Shown: positions 1 through 8,145, counted from the stretch's first letter. The stretch: DNA of 23,014 bases from Acidiphilium sp. CAG:727 (GCA_000437515.1 FR898481.1:35158-58171); one strand, 5' to 3'. Program-made: numbers and translations. The notes: generated by a model not told the origin, from the sequence alone.

Positions 1-1
1 G

Positions 2-2497
2 GCCGAAGGGGGCGCGGTCGCTCAAAGCGGAGAAAACGCGAAAGCGGCATTCGATTTCGATAAACTTAAAGGTTATAACGCTTATCTCGACGAAATCGCG
101 GATCTTATAAAGAGGTTCACGACGATTGACTTCAAATCGCTCGAATACGGCAAGATGATAGACGCCTTCGGTTTCGACGCGGAGAGCGGAAAACTTACGC
201 TTGAATTAAACGGCGAAACGTTCGGACTCGGAGAAATCAAACTTTCGGCGACTTTGAGTAAAGAAAACGTCTCTGTTTCGCTTGCAAACACGAAGATAAC
301 GGATAACATCTCGGTTTCCGTCGGAAACGTAAAACTTTCGGCGACTGCCGACGAAATTACCGCTCCCGCGGCGAACGAAGATTATACTACGAATTTACTT
401 GTAAGGGTAGACGATAATAACGCGATTTACGCCAGACTCGACTTCATAAAAGGTAAATATTCGTTCGATCTGGTAAGCGGAACAGACGACGACGCGAAAA
501 ATCTCGGCGTCGAGTACGACGGAAGCGAAAGAACGGTATACGTCAAGTGCGGCAACGCGTTCGTAAAATGCCCGATAGATAAAATCGGGTATATTACCGA
601 CGAACTTAAACGACTCGCTCACCCCTTGCTTAACGAGGCAGGCGGACAATCGACAGAAGAACGACTCGAAACGTCGGCAACGCTTATCGCGTTTATAAAG
701 GATTTGACCGACGACCTTGAAATTTCGTCCGACGAAAACGGAAGCAATATAGTTACATCGATATGCGAGAGTTTGAAAAACCTGCTCGATATTTCGATAA
801 ACGTCAGAATCGGCGACGATTTCGAAACCTGCGCCACCGTAATCGCGGTACAACTTAACAACAAGACGATGCTCGTCAGAAACGGCGATTGCAGTCATAA
901 GTACGCAGACTTCTCGGTTGAAAAATGCATCGACCTTGCAGAAATATTCGAAGATTATAAAGATACGCTCAAAAAACTTGCCGACGTATCGGCCGGCGGC
1001 GAAGAACTGAAAAAGAGTTGGACGTTTACTCTCGGCAGTATGAACGTCGTCGTAAAAGGAAAAGAGTACTCGGTAAGTTTGCCGGAAAATCTTAAATTGA
1101 GTTTTTCTAAAAACCTGACGGTAGTAGACGTGCCGAAACTCGTACTCGTTACGGATGGCAAAACGAAGACGTTCAGACTTAAATTTGCGTATGCGAAATC
1201 GTATAACGCCGACGGAACGATCAACGAAGACGAATCTCGTCTGTACGTTACGTTTAACGATTTAACGATCGATAGCAGCGACCTTAAATTCAGCGTTTCT
1301 AAAACCGTGCTCGCCAAAATCGTCAAAGAAGATTTGCCCGGCGTGTTGTCGGTTATTCCGCAGATAGGCGAAATGTTAAGCGGCAATATAGGGCTTGCCA
1401 ACGTCGTAAATCTTGCCTCGCTTGCGAGCAACGCAACCTACGACAGAGAAAACGGTAAGGCGATAAGCGTAACTATCGGCGGCGACGCGCTCATTACGGG
1501 GCTTGGCAATATCACGCTTACGATAAGCAATCCCGAAGACGGCGCGGTAAAACTCGACGTACGAAGCGAAAAGACTACTGACGAAGCGCAGAATATCGAA
1601 CTGCGCGACGTATCTTTGACGGTTGCTGCCGACGAAGAATTTGTCGATATAGGTTACGAAACGAAAGACCACGCGAATCTTGACAGTTTGCAGACTCTTC
1701 TTCGTTCTTTCGTTAAGACTGCCAACCGCGCGAGTTATCGCCTGGTAGGTAACGTTCCCGTACATCTCAGCGCGCTCGGCATTATCAATGCGGACGTAAC
1801 TATCGGCGTCGACCTTAAAATCGACATCGAGAAACGCAAAGGACAGTCCGACGTCGTATATATCGCGCTGAAACTTTCGAGAACGAATCTGAACAGTACC
1901 GCAAAGATAGCGTTTAACGACGAGGGTGGATACAGTTATCTCTTCTTCGATAACGTAAGTAATACGGTTACTATAAAACGTAATTCGCTGAACACGTATA
2001 AGTATTGTACTAAATGCGGCAGTTTCAATTGTAAGAAGTCGGCTCTTCACTGGGGATTGTATTTTGAAAGCAGACAATTGACGGACGTTCAAAAGAATAA
2101 TTCCTGCGGTTACGACGTAACGGTATCTGCGGAAGAATTCAAGTCTGGTATGGTTAATTATCTTATGGAAATGATTAACTTTATCGATTCGATAAAGAAC
2201 GCGATAACCGGAGCGACGAGTTCCAAAGCGTTCGGTATAGACGATATACTTACGGGCTACTCTTACGGAAACTCGGCGTTTACGCTTAACGTGGATCTTA
2301 AACCGATAGACGACGTTTTGGGCAGCGGAGTAATCAATATCCGACATAACGCAGACGGCGAACTCGTCAGTCTTGACGGTAATCTCGTCGTGCTGAATAT
2401 TACCGGAGTAAGTTGTACGGGTACTTTCGATATTTCTTTGGCGGAAGCGACCGAGGGCGACGCAAAAACCACCGCTAAGAACAAGACTTTGTTCTGA
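2..2497 (+). CDS. C-terminal part of a very large beta-rich, probably extracytoplasmic protein (5' end outside window)
   Basis: The frame is open from base 2 without a stop, so the gene enters the window from the left; 831 residues are visible and the true start is not. An ATG at 155 is internal and has no ribosome binding site. The sequence is rich in alternating polar/hydrophobic beta-strand stretches (IKLSATLSKENVSVSLANT and similar), suggesting repeated beta domains. There is a short cysteine cluster near 2005-2035 (C-x2-C-x5-C) with one further Cys about 30 residues on (about 2105), in a region that also has a His-Trp. A helical segment follows (about 2140-2220), then more strands to the end. 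There is no LPXTG motif, hydrophobic tail or SLH domain at the C-terminus, and the N-terminal signal cannot be assessed. I do not recognise the family; secreted or surface location is inferred only from composition. A terminator follows at 2535. Confidence 0.85.
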   Translation, partial: AEGGAVAQSGENAKAAFDFDKLKGYNAYLDEIADLIKRFTTIDFKSLEYGKMIDAFGFDAESGKLTLELNGETFGLGEIKLSATLSKENVSVSLANTKITDNISVSVGNVKLSATADEITAPAANEDYTTNLLVRVDDNNAIYARLDFIKGKYSFDLVSGTDDDAKNLGVEYDGSERTVYVKCGNAFVKCPIDKIGYITDELKRLAHPLLNEAGGQSTEERLETSATLIAFIKDLTDDLEISSDENGSNIVTSICESLKNLLDISINVRIGDDFETCATVIAVQLNNKTMLVRNGDCSHKYADFSVEKCIDLAEIFEDYKDTLKKLADVSAGGEELKKSWTFTLGSMNVVVKGKEYSVSLPENLKLSFSKNLTVVDVPKLVLVTDGKTKTFRLKFAYAKSYNADGTINEDESRLYVTFNDLTIDSSDLKFSVSKTVLAKIVKEDLPGVLSVIPQIGEMLSGNIGLANVVNLASLASNATYDRENGKAISVTIGGDALITGLGNITLTISNPEDGAVKLDVRSEKTTDEAQNIELRDVSLTVAADEEFVDIGYETKDHANLDSLQTLLRSFVKTANRASYRLVGNVPVHLSALGIINADVTIGVDLKIDIEKRKGQSDVVYIALKLSRTNLNSTAKIAFNDEGGYSYLFFDNVSNTVTIKRNSLNTYKYCTKCGSFNCKKSALHWGLYFESRQLTDVQKNNSCGYDVTVSAEEFKSGMVNYLMEMINFIDSIKNAITGATSSKAFGIDDILTGYSYGNSAFTLNVDLKPIDDVLGSGVINIRHNADGELVSLDGNLVVLNITGVSCTGTFDISLAEATEGDAKTTAKNKTLF

Positions 2498-2534
2498 CGT
2501 CGCGCTTTTATAGGCGGTATAAGAAAAAAATATG

Positions 2535-2565
2535 GAGGCGTTTTCCGAAAACGCCTCTTTTTCTT
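2535..2565 (+). terminator. Rho-independent terminator of the large upstream gene
   Basis: A perfect 10-bp stem (GAGGCGTTTT/AAAACGCCTC, 2535-2544 with 2548-2557) with a 3-nt loop is followed by TTTTTCTTT. It separates the large upstream gene from the purB promoter, whose -35 box lies at the end of the T tract. Confidence 0.9.
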
Positions 2566-2593
2566 TGCTTAAACGGTTTGATTGTGGTATAAT
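2565..2593 (+). promoter_or_regulatory. SigA-type extended -10 promoter of purB, implying a near-leaderless mRNA
   Basis: TTGCTT (2565-2570), a 17-nt spacer and TATAAT (2588-2593) preceded by TGG (extended -10). Counting 7 nt from the end of the -10 puts the transcription start near 2600, only about 4 nt before the purB ATG at 2604. No Shine-Dalgarno lies between promoter and start codon. Confidence 0.8.
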
Positions 2594-2603
2594 AATCGTC
2601 GCT

Positions 2604-4037
2604 ATGAAAGATAAATACGTAAGTCCGCTTTGCGAGAGATACGCAGACGCGAAAATGCAAAAAATCTTTTCCCCCGACAACCGCTATTCGACCTGGCGCA
2701 AACTTTGGGTCGCGCTTGCCGAAAGCGAAAAAGAATCGGGTCTGGACTTTATTACGGACGAGCAGATTGCCGAACTTAAAGCCCATATCTACGATATAGA
2801 CTACGATAAAGAAGCCGAATACGAACGCTCGCTTCGGCACGACGTAATGGCGCATATTTACGCTTACGGCGACGTTTGCCCGAATGCGAGAAAGATTATT
2901 CACCTCGGCGCGACGTCTTGTTACGTTACCGACAACGCCGACATTCTGCTTATAAGAGAAGGTCTTGCCGAAATAAAAACTTTGCTCGTGAACGCGATTA
3001 AAGCGGTTTCGGACTTTGCGGAAAAATATAAGGGTTTGCCCGTTCTGGCGTATACCCATTTTCAGGCGGCGCAACCGACTACGCTCGGTAAGCGCGCCAC
3101 GCTCTGGCTCAACGACCTGTACGAAGATCTTAAACGGGTAGATTACGAACTCGCAGGTCTTAAATTTTTCGGTTGCAAGGGTACGACGGGTACGGGCGCG
3201 AGTTTTCTGCAACTTTTCAACGACGAAGAAAAGGTTTTCAATCTGGAAAAACTTATAGCCGCGAAGTTCGGCTTTACCGAAGTTATTCCCGTTTCGGGAC
3301 AGACGTATTCGAGGAAAATCGACAGTTTCGTGCTTAATACGCTCTCTTGTATAGCGCAGTCGGCGGCGAAATTTTCTTCGGACGTCCGACTTATGTGCCA
3401 CATGAAAGAGGTTGACGAACCGTTTGAAACGAATCAGATAGGGTCTTCGGCAATGGCTTATAAGAAAAACCCGATGAGAAGCGAAAGAATCGCTTCGCTC
3501 GCGCGTTACGTTATGATAGACGCGCTTAACCCCGCGATTACCGAAGCGCAACAGTGGCTCGAACGCACGCTCGACGATTCGGCGAATAAGCGTATTTCCG
3601 TTCCCGAAGCGTTTCTGGCGACGAGCGGAATACTCAACCTTTATATAAACGTAATAAGCGGTTTAAGGGTTTACGAAAAAGTAATCAAAAAAAATCTCGA
3701 CCGCGAATTGCCGTTTATGGCTACCGAGAATATTTTAATGTATCTCGTCGAAGAAAAGGGTTTCGACCGTCAGGTCGCGCACGAGATTATAAGGGTTCAT
3801 TCGGTTGCCGCCGGTGAACACGTTAAAGTAGAAGGCGGCGACAACGACCTTTTAGACAGGCTTTCGGGCGACGAAAGACTTGGTTTGACGAAAGAAGAAA
3901 TCGCAAAGATTTGCGACGCTCACGGGTTCAGCGGTTTAGCGGAAAAGCAGACCGAAAAGTTCCTTGCGTTCGTTAAAAAAGAAGTCTTGGACAAGAACGC
4001 CGAATTGCTCGGTTTCGAAGCGCAGGTTACCGTATAA
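2604..4037 (+). CDS. purB: Adenylosuccinate lyase
   Basis: PurB (477 aa) cleaves SAICAR to AICAR plus fumarate and adenylosuccinate to AMP plus fumarate in cytosolic purine synthesis. The fumarase/aspartase-superfamily signature GSSAMAYKKNPMRSE is at residues 280-294, with the mobile catalytic serine in its loop. HLGATSC starts at residue 100 and THFQAAQPTT carries His152. The N-terminus (MKDKYVSPLCERYA) matches clostridial and eukaryotic-type lyases, which supports the ATG at 2604 over the in-frame ATG at 2532; the latter lies just inside the preceding terminator and upstream of the promoter. The gene has no Shine-Dalgarno and starts about 4 nt after the predicted transcription start. purA follows after 127 nt, so the two enzymes that act on adenylosuccinate are adjacent. 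Confidence 0.97.
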   Translation: MKDKYVSPLCERYADAKMQKIFSPDNRYSTWRKLWVALAESEKESGLDFITDEQIAELKAHIYDIDYDKEAEYERSLRHDVMAHIYAYGDVCPNARKIIHLGATSCYVTDNADILLIREGLAEIKTLLVNAIKAVSDFAEKYKGLPVLAYTHFQAAQPTTLGKRATLWLNDLYEDLKRVDYELAGLKFFGCKGTTGTGASFLQLFNDEEKVFNLEKLIAAKFGFTEVIPVSGQTYSRKIDSFVLNTLSCIAQSAAKFSSDVRLMCHMKEVDEPFETNQIGSSAMAYKKNPMRSERIASLARYVMIDALNPAITEAQQWLERTLDDSANKRISVPEAFLATSGILNLYINVISGLRVYEKVIKKNLDRELPFMATENILMYLVEEKGFDRQVAHEIIRVHSVAAGEHVKVEGGDNDLLDRLSGDERLGLTKEEIAKICDAHGFSGLAEKQTEKFLAFVKKEVLDKNAELLGFEAQVTV

Positions 4038-4069
4038 GGCGAAAATCTCACATTTTCAATAACAGTCAT

Positions 4070-4104
4070 TCTGTCAAATCATTAATACGTTGAGCATTGA
4101 CAGA
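4070..4104. repeat. Inverted repeat in the purB-purA gap, possible operator
   Basis: TCTGTCAA (4070-4077) and TTGACAGA (4097-4104) are perfect 8-bp inverted arms 19 nt apart, upstream of the purA ribosome binding site. The right arm contains TTGACA, which could also be a -35 box, but I see no convincing -10 at the right distance. It does not match the Gram-positive PurR box as I know it. It could be an operator or a weak RNA stem. Confidence 0.35.
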
Positions 4105-4164
4105 GTCGGACTTACGCGACGAAAAACTAAAAACGTAAAAAAACAATTAAGGAGATATACACAA

Positions 4165-5436
4165 ATGCTTACTGCAATAGTCGGTATCAACTGGGGCGAC
4201 GAAGGAAAGGGAAGAATGGTCGACCTTCTTTCGGACAGATACGATATTATCGCGCGTTATCAGGGCGGAAACAACGCCGGACACACGGTAATAAACGAAA
4301 AGGGCAAGTTCATACTTAACCTTCTTCCGTCGGGAATACTTCGCGACGAAACCGTCAACGTCATGGGTAACGGTATGGTTATCGATATAGAACACCTCTA
4401 TAACGAAATCAAAAGGCTTCGCGACGCGGGCATAGACATCACTCCCAAGCACCTTAAAATAAGCGATAAGGCGACGATCTGTATGCCGTACGACAAACTC
4501 CTCGACGGACTCGAAGAAGACAGACTTAAAGATAAAAAGTTCGGTTCTACCCGCAGAGGTATCGCTCCCGTTTATTCGGATAAGTACATGAAAAAGACCT
4601 TCCGTATGGGCGATCTTAAACATCTTGCTAGTCTTAAAAGCAAAATCAGGGACATCGTAGAGTGGAAAAATCTTCTCGTTACGGCTTACGGCGTAGATCC
4701 CGTAAAACCCGAAGATATGTATAACTGGCTTGAAAAATACGGTACGCCGTTTATCGATTACGTATGCGACGTGGGCGATTATCTCGACGGCGAAATCGCG
4801 AAGGGTAAGAGCGTTATGTTCGAGGCGCAACTCGGCGCGCTCCGCGATATAGACTTCGGTATCTTCCCGTATACTTCCTCGTCTTCGACGATTGCGGCTT
4901 ACGCTCCTATCGGCGCGGGGATTCCCGAAAAGAAACTCGACGAAGTCGTCGGCATTATGAAAGCATATTCGACGTGCGTCGGCGAAGGTCCGTTCACCTG
5001 CGAAATGTTCGGCGACGAAGCCGAAGAACTCCGTAAAGCGGGCGGCGAATACGGCGCGGCCACCGGCAGACCGAGAAGAGTAGGCGGGTTCGACGTGGTT
5101 GCTTCCCGTTACGGCGTGAAGATGCAGGGCGCGACATGTATCGCTCTGACCAAAATAGACGTTATGTCGTATATGAAAAAGATTCCCGTATGCGTGGCGT
5201 ACGAAATCGACGGCAAGAGAGTCGAAAAATTCCCGTTCGGCGAAGACCTCGAAAAGGCGAAACCCGTTTACGAATATCTCGACGGTTTCAACTGCGACAT
5301 CTCGAAATGCCGCAAAAAGGAAGATTTACCCGAAAACGCGCTTAAATATATCGAATATCTCGAAAAAGCGGTGGGTTGCAGGATAAAGTACGTTTCCGTC
5401 GGCGCCGAACGCGACAGTTACGTAGAAATGTATTGA
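4165..5436 (+). CDS. purA: Adenylosuccinate synthetase
   Basis: PurA (423 aa) joins IMP and aspartate using GTP to make adenylosuccinate, the first committed step to AMP. The GTP/IMP-binding loop NWGDEGKG is at residues 9-16, with Asp12 as the catalytic acid-base; NNAGHTV at 36-42 carries His40. STRRGIAP, ATGRPRRVGGFD and the C-terminal VSVGAERD segment are all typical, and the length is normal. The start at 4165 is chosen because AAGGAG (4149-4154) lies 10 nt upstream and the protein then begins at the usual position; an ATG-less in-frame extension upstream (TTG at 4090) would add 25 unrelated residues. It lies downstream of purB on the same strand, with an inverted repeat in the gap, and may be co-transcribed with it. 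A terminator follows at 5475. Confidence 0.97.
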   Translation: MLTAIVGINWGDEGKGRMVDLLSDRYDIIARYQGGNNAGHTVINEKGKFILNLLPSGILRDETVNVMGNGMVIDIEHLYNEIKRLRDAGIDITPKHLKISDKATICMPYDKLLDGLEEDRLKDKKFGSTRRGIAPVYSDKYMKKTFRMGDLKHLASLKSKIRDIVEWKNLLVTAYGVDPVKPEDMYNWLEKYGTPFIDYVCDVGDYLDGEIAKGKSVMFEAQLGALRDIDFGIFPYTSSSSTIAAYAPIGAGIPEKKLDEVVGIMKAYSTCVGEGPFTCEMFGDEAEELRKAGGEYGAATGRPRRVGGFDVVASRYGVKMQGATCIALTKIDVMSYMKKIPVCVAYEIDGKRVEKFPFGEDLEKAKPVYEYLDGFNCDISKCRKKEDLPENALKYIEYLEKAVGCRIKYVSVGAERDSYVEMY

Positions 5437-5474
5437 AATTAATCGTCGCAACGGCGACGACGGATCAAAATAAA

Positions 5475-5503
5475 AGCGGCGAAGGCATTTTGACTTCGCC
5501 GCT
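5475..5503. terminator. Bidirectional terminator between convergent purA and rplI
   Basis: A perfect 10-bp stem (AGCGGCGAAG, 5475-5484, with CTTCGCCGCT, 5494-5503) has a 9-nt loop. On the minus strand it is followed by TTTTATTTT, a good U tract for rplI; on the plus strand it is followed by TACGTTTT, which is weaker. A smaller 7-bp hairpin without a T tract (5443-5460) lies just after the purA stop. Confidence 0.85.
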
Positions 5504-5519
5504 TACGTTTTGAAATAAA

Positions 5520-5966
5520 TTATTCGGCCGCTTCGACCTTTACTTTGATTTTAGCCGATACGTCGGGCAAAAACTTAATTTCCGCGTCGTATACGCCTAC
5601 GGTTTTAAGCGTGTCGCCGAGTACGATTTTCTTTTTGTCTATTTCGTAGCCGAGTTCACGCAACTTGTCCGCGATTTCTTTCGAGGTTACGCTGCCGAAA
5701 ACCTTTCCGTTTTCGCCGCATTTGACGAAACAGGTTACTTCTTTGCCTTTAATCGAAGCGGCGGTTTCGCGCCACTTTCTGATTTCTTCCGCCTTGTGGA
5801 ATTCGGCGGCTTTTTTCTGACCGTTAATTGCGTTGACTCCCGCAGCGGTCGCTTCTACGGCGAGTTTTTTCTTAAACAGACAATTTCTGGCGTATCCGTC
5901 GCTCACTTCGACTACGTCGTCTTTTTTGCCCGTGCCTTTTACGTCTTGTAATAAAATAACTTTCAT
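5520..5966 (-). CDS. rplI: 50S ribosomal protein L9
   Basis: L9 (148 aa, normal length) is the elongated large-subunit protein that binds 23S rRNA near the L1 stalk. The N-terminal domain begins MKVILLQDVKGTGKKDDVVEVSDGY; the central charged helix spans roughly residues 40-75; the C-terminal RNA-binding domain ends in KIKVKVEAAE. The segment ARNCLFKKKLAVEAT differs from the usual ARNFLIPKGLAVEAT in having a Cys and losing the Pro-Lys-Gly turn. The start has a clear GGAGG about 6 nt upstream. The upstream neighbour is not rpsR, ssb or a GdpP-type gene as is common, but an XRE membrane regulator ending 19 nt earlier, so the two probably share a transcript unless a promoter lies inside the XRE gene. 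The hairpin at 5475 ends it. Confidence 0.97.
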   Translation of the reverse strand: MKVILLQDVKGTGKKDDVVEVSDGYARNCLFKKKLAVEATAAGVNAINGQKKAAEFHKAEEIRKWRETAASIKGKEVTCFVKCGENGKVFGSVTSKEIADKLRELGYEIDKKKIVLGDTLKTVGVYDAEIKFLPDVSAKIKVKVEAAE

Positions 5967-5985
5967 ATACAGCCTCCGAAAAATT

Positions 5986-6588
5986 TTATTTGAATTTGGT
6001 CAGATTGCTCGACAGAACGATTATAATTTCCATCGGTACGCCGAGTATAAATATAAGCCATAACTTGTAGTTGCCGAATTGCAGGTAGATACAAAGCAGA
6101 AGCGACCACAGAAGTATTGACAAAAGAATCGTCGATTGCAACTTGTTTTTGTGCCATTTGCGGTTGTAGTTCCATAAAAACAGCGCGCTTATCGGTATCG
6201 CCCAAAGATAAGCGATCCAGAAATCCTGCGTCGGAACGGACGCGAAACAATAACCGTATACGAACAGTATCGTCGCGCATAAGAAAACTATCGTAACGGT
6301 TAAAACCTCGATAGTCAACTGCCGTTCTCTTTCGGGTTTTTCCTTTTCGTTCATATACGACAATCGTTCTTCGGCGTCTTCGTGCGTGAGATAATCGAGC
6401 GTAACGCCGTACATATCCGCAAGGGCGGAAAGTATCGAAATATCCGGCAGGGAGTCGGCGTGTTCCCACTTTGAAACCGACTTGTCGGAGTAGTTCAGAG
6501 CGTTGGCGACGTCGGCTTGGGTAAGCCCCTTGCTTTTGCGAAGCGCGATAAGATTATTCGCAACCGTGGTCTTTATATCGTCTTTCAT
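5986..6588 (-). CDS. Membrane-anchored XRE-family transcriptional regulator
   Basis: This 200-aa protein has a Cro/cI-type helix-turn-helix at about residues 8-62 (LRKSKGLTQADVANALNYSDKSVSKWE..SLPDISILSALADMYGV). A charged linker follows (about 68-90), then four hydrophobic segments (LTIEVLTVTIVFLCATILF; FWIAYLWAIPISALFLW; STILLSILLWSLLLCIYL; LWLIFILGVPMEIIIVL). Soluble HTH plus a multi-pass C-terminus is a common Firmicutes layout of unknown signal. Its targets cannot be read from the sequence. It is the first gene of the pair with rplI. The ATG lies exactly at the predicted transcription start of a consensus promoter, with no Shine-Dalgarno, so translation appears leaderless. Its promoter faces that of the glycosyltransferase gene across 221 nt. 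Confidence 0.9.
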   Translation of the reverse strand: MKDDIKTTVANNLIALRKSKGLTQADVANALNYSDKSVSKWEHADSLPDISILSALADMYGVTLDYLTHEDAEERLSYMNEKEKPERERQLTIEVLTVTIVFLCATILFVYGYCFASVPTQDFWIAYLWAIPISALFLWNYNRKWHKNKLQSTILLSILLWSLLLCIYLQFGNYKLWLIFILGVPMEIIIVLSSNLTKFK

Positions 6589-6594
6589 AGTACA

Positions 6595-6623
6595 ATTATA
6601 AAACTTTCAGACCGAAAAATCAA
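6595..6623 (-). promoter_or_regulatory. SigA-type promoter of the XRE gene, leaderless
   Basis: On the minus strand, TTGATT (6623-6618), a 17-nt spacer and TATAAT (6600-6595). Only TGTACT separates the -10 from the ATG; 7 nt from the -10 falls on the A of the start codon (6588). There is no room for a ribosome binding site. Confidence 0.85.
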
Positions 6624-6736
6624 CTTATTTTGCAAAATATCTATAATTCTCTAATCCGTAGAGTCGATTTCTACCGCAAATCACCCGGGATTTCCGATAA
6701 ATACGTATATGTAGAGTGCCGATTTTTATAAAACGC

Positions 6737-6765
6737 TTGCCTTTTGACAAGAAAAGGTATAAAAT
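6737..6765 (+). promoter_or_regulatory. Candidate promoter of the glycosyltransferase gene
   Basis: TTGCCT (6737-6742), a 17-nt spacer and TAAAAT (6760-6765); the overlapping TATAAA at 6758 would give a 15-nt spacer. A perfect TTGACA (6744-6749) lies inside but has only a poor -10 (TACGTA at 6768, 18-nt spacer). Which pair is used is not decided by the sequence. The leader would be about 35 nt and contains AAAGGAG. Confidence 0.5.
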
Positions 6766-6809
6766 TGTACGTAAGGTTCTATTCTACTAAAGGAGAAACT
6801 GACTTTTAG

Positions 6810-7946
6810 ATGAAAGTGTTATTACTCAGTTGTTCGACGGGCGAAGGTCATAACAGCGCGGCGAAAGCCGTAGGCGAAGTGATGACCGGCGCCGGCATAG
6901 AATGGGAAATTAAAGATCCCGTGTCGTTCAATCACGAAAAAAGCCCGAAGCGGATAGCGAAGGCTTATAACGATCTGATAAAAAGGACGCCCTCTTTGTT
7001 CGGGGCGGTCTACAAAATAGGCGCGGCGTACGAAGCGACCCGATTGCCTTCGCCGATATATTCGCTCAATGCCAAGTATTCCGAAAAACTCAACGATTAT
7101 ATAGTAAGCGGCGGTTTCGACGCGGTGGTTACTTCGCACCTGTACGGAATGGAGGCGTTGACCGCCATTATGCGCAATCACCCCGATCACGTTCCGTTTT
7201 TCGGCATAATCACCGACTATACCGTCATTCCGTTCACGCGCGATACCGCGCTCGACGAATATTTTATTCCGCATAAAGAACTTGTCCCCGATTTCGAAAA
7301 GAAGAAAATGCGTTCGGATAATCTTATTCCGACGAGTATCCCGGTTTCTCCGAAATTCCGTATTCAGATAAGCAAAGAAGACGCCAGAAAAGAGTTGGGC
7401 TTGCCCGTCGATAAGCGGATAATACTCATAATGTCGGGCGGGGTGGGCTGCGAAAGCATAAAACCGCTTATTAAAAAATTTCGTAAATACGGCATCCCCG
7501 AAGACAGATTTTACTGCATACTTGCGGGCAATAACGCCAAACTTAAAGAAACTATCGCAAAATCTTGTTCGCCAGATAAGGTGCAGGCGGTCGGCTTTAC
7601 GGATAAAGTCCACCTGTACTTAAAGGCGGCGGACGTCGTTATAAGTAAGTCCGGCGGACTTTCCAGTACCGAAGTCGCGGTCGCGAACGTACCCGTCGTT
7701 CATTTTAAGCCCATCCCCGGTTGCGAAACCTGCAACGCGAGATTTTACGAAGCGAAGGGCATGTCTAAACTCGCTAAAAACAGCAAAGAAGCGCTTAAAA
7801 TCGCAGAAGCGTTACTCGGCGACGAAGCCGAAAAGCAGTCTATGGTCGAAGCGCAACGCCGCGAGATAAACGCTTTCAGCGCGGACGACGTCGTTAAAAG
7901 AGTAATCGAAGTCGTCGAAGCGCGTAACGCAACCGAAAAAGAATGA
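6810..7946 (+). CDS. MGDG synthase / UgtP-family (GT28) glycosyltransferase
   Basis: This 378-aa protein is of the family that transfers sugars from UDP-sugars to diacylglycerol at the inner face of the membrane, making glycolipids that also serve as lipoteichoic-acid anchors in Firmicutes. The N-terminal half has the MGDG-synthase nucleotide-fold start MKVLLLSCSTGEGHNSAAKAV (GEGHN, residues 11-15). The C-terminal GT28 domain (about 200-360) has a Gly-rich loop (MSGGVGCES) and the UDP-binding SKSGGLSSTEVAVANVP segment. No transmembrane segment is evident, as expected for a peripheral enzyme. The donor and acceptor sugar cannot be told from sequence. The ATG at 6810 is directly preceded by an in-frame TAG, so it is the earliest start; AAAGGAG (6789-6795) lies 14 nt away, longer than usual. 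The gene is monocistronic, with a terminator at 7961. Confidence 0.9.
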   Translation: MKVLLLSCSTGEGHNSAAKAVGEVMTGAGIEWEIKDPVSFNHEKSPKRIAKAYNDLIKRTPSLFGAVYKIGAAYEATRLPSPIYSLNAKYSEKLNDYIVSGGFDAVVTSHLYGMEALTAIMRNHPDHVPFFGIITDYTVIPFTRDTALDEYFIPHKELVPDFEKKKMRSDNLIPTSIPVSPKFRIQISKEDARKELGLPVDKRIILIMSGGVGCESIKPLIKKFRKYGIPEDRFYCILAGNNAKLKETIAKSCSPDKVQAVGFTDKVHLYLKAADVVISKSGGLSSTEVAVANVPVVHFKPIPGCETCNARFYEAKGMSKLAKNSKEALKIAEALLGDEAEKQSMVEAQRREINAFSADDVVKRVIEVVEARNATEKE

Positions 7947-7960
7947 TTTTATAAAAAAAG

Positions 7961-7981
7961 ACGGGTTATCCCGTTTTTTTT
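7961..7981 (+). terminator. Short terminator after the glycosyltransferase gene
   Basis: ACGGG/CCCGT 5-bp stem (7961-7965 with 7970-7974) with a TTAT loop, flanked by A7 upstream and T7 downstream. Confidence 0.75.
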
Positions 7982-8033
7982 ACCGTACGGTCGTCGTATC
8001 GGGCGTAAGCGGAACATTTTCCGAAAGGTCGTA

Positions 8034-8070
8034 TTTTACGGACTCAAAGCGTAAATTTTTCTCCGTAAAA
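8034..8070. repeat. Inverted repeat upstream of the zinc-ribbon gene promoter
   Basis: TTTTACGGA (8034-8042) and TCCGTAAAA (8062-8070) are perfect 9-bp inverted arms, 28 nt centre to centre, ending 12 nt before the -35 box. The position suits an activator or repressor site, or it may be chance. A 10-bp palindrome ACCGTACGGT lies at 7982-7991. Nothing else was seen in this gap. Confidence 0.3.
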
Positions 8071-8082
8071 ATCCGAAATCGC

Positions 8083-8111
8083 TTGTAAAATCGTTTTGCG
8101 TATGATATAAT
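8083..8111 (+). promoter_or_regulatory. SigA-type extended -10 promoter
   Basis: TTGTAA (8083-8088), a 17-nt spacer and TATAAT (8106-8111) preceded by TGA, an extended -10. The leader is about 28 nt and carries AAAGGAG about 11 nt before the ATG at 8146. Confidence 0.85.
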
Positions 8112-8145
8112 AACGCCGTAAAACCTATAAAGGAGTCGATTTATT

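Noticed and set aside
1376..2680. Antisense open frame of 434 codons opposite the large protein gene and the terminator
   Set aside because: It lies on the opposite strand of an obviously coding frame. The sense codon choice (few TTA, CTA, TCA codons) keeps the antisense frame open. The predicted product has no recognisable domain and the frame crosses a terminator.
4038..4164. Purine riboswitch or other structured leader before purA
   Set aside because: Only a single 8-bp inverted repeat is seen. There are no conserved junction or loop sequences of known purine-sensing RNAs, and no terminator before the ribosome binding site.
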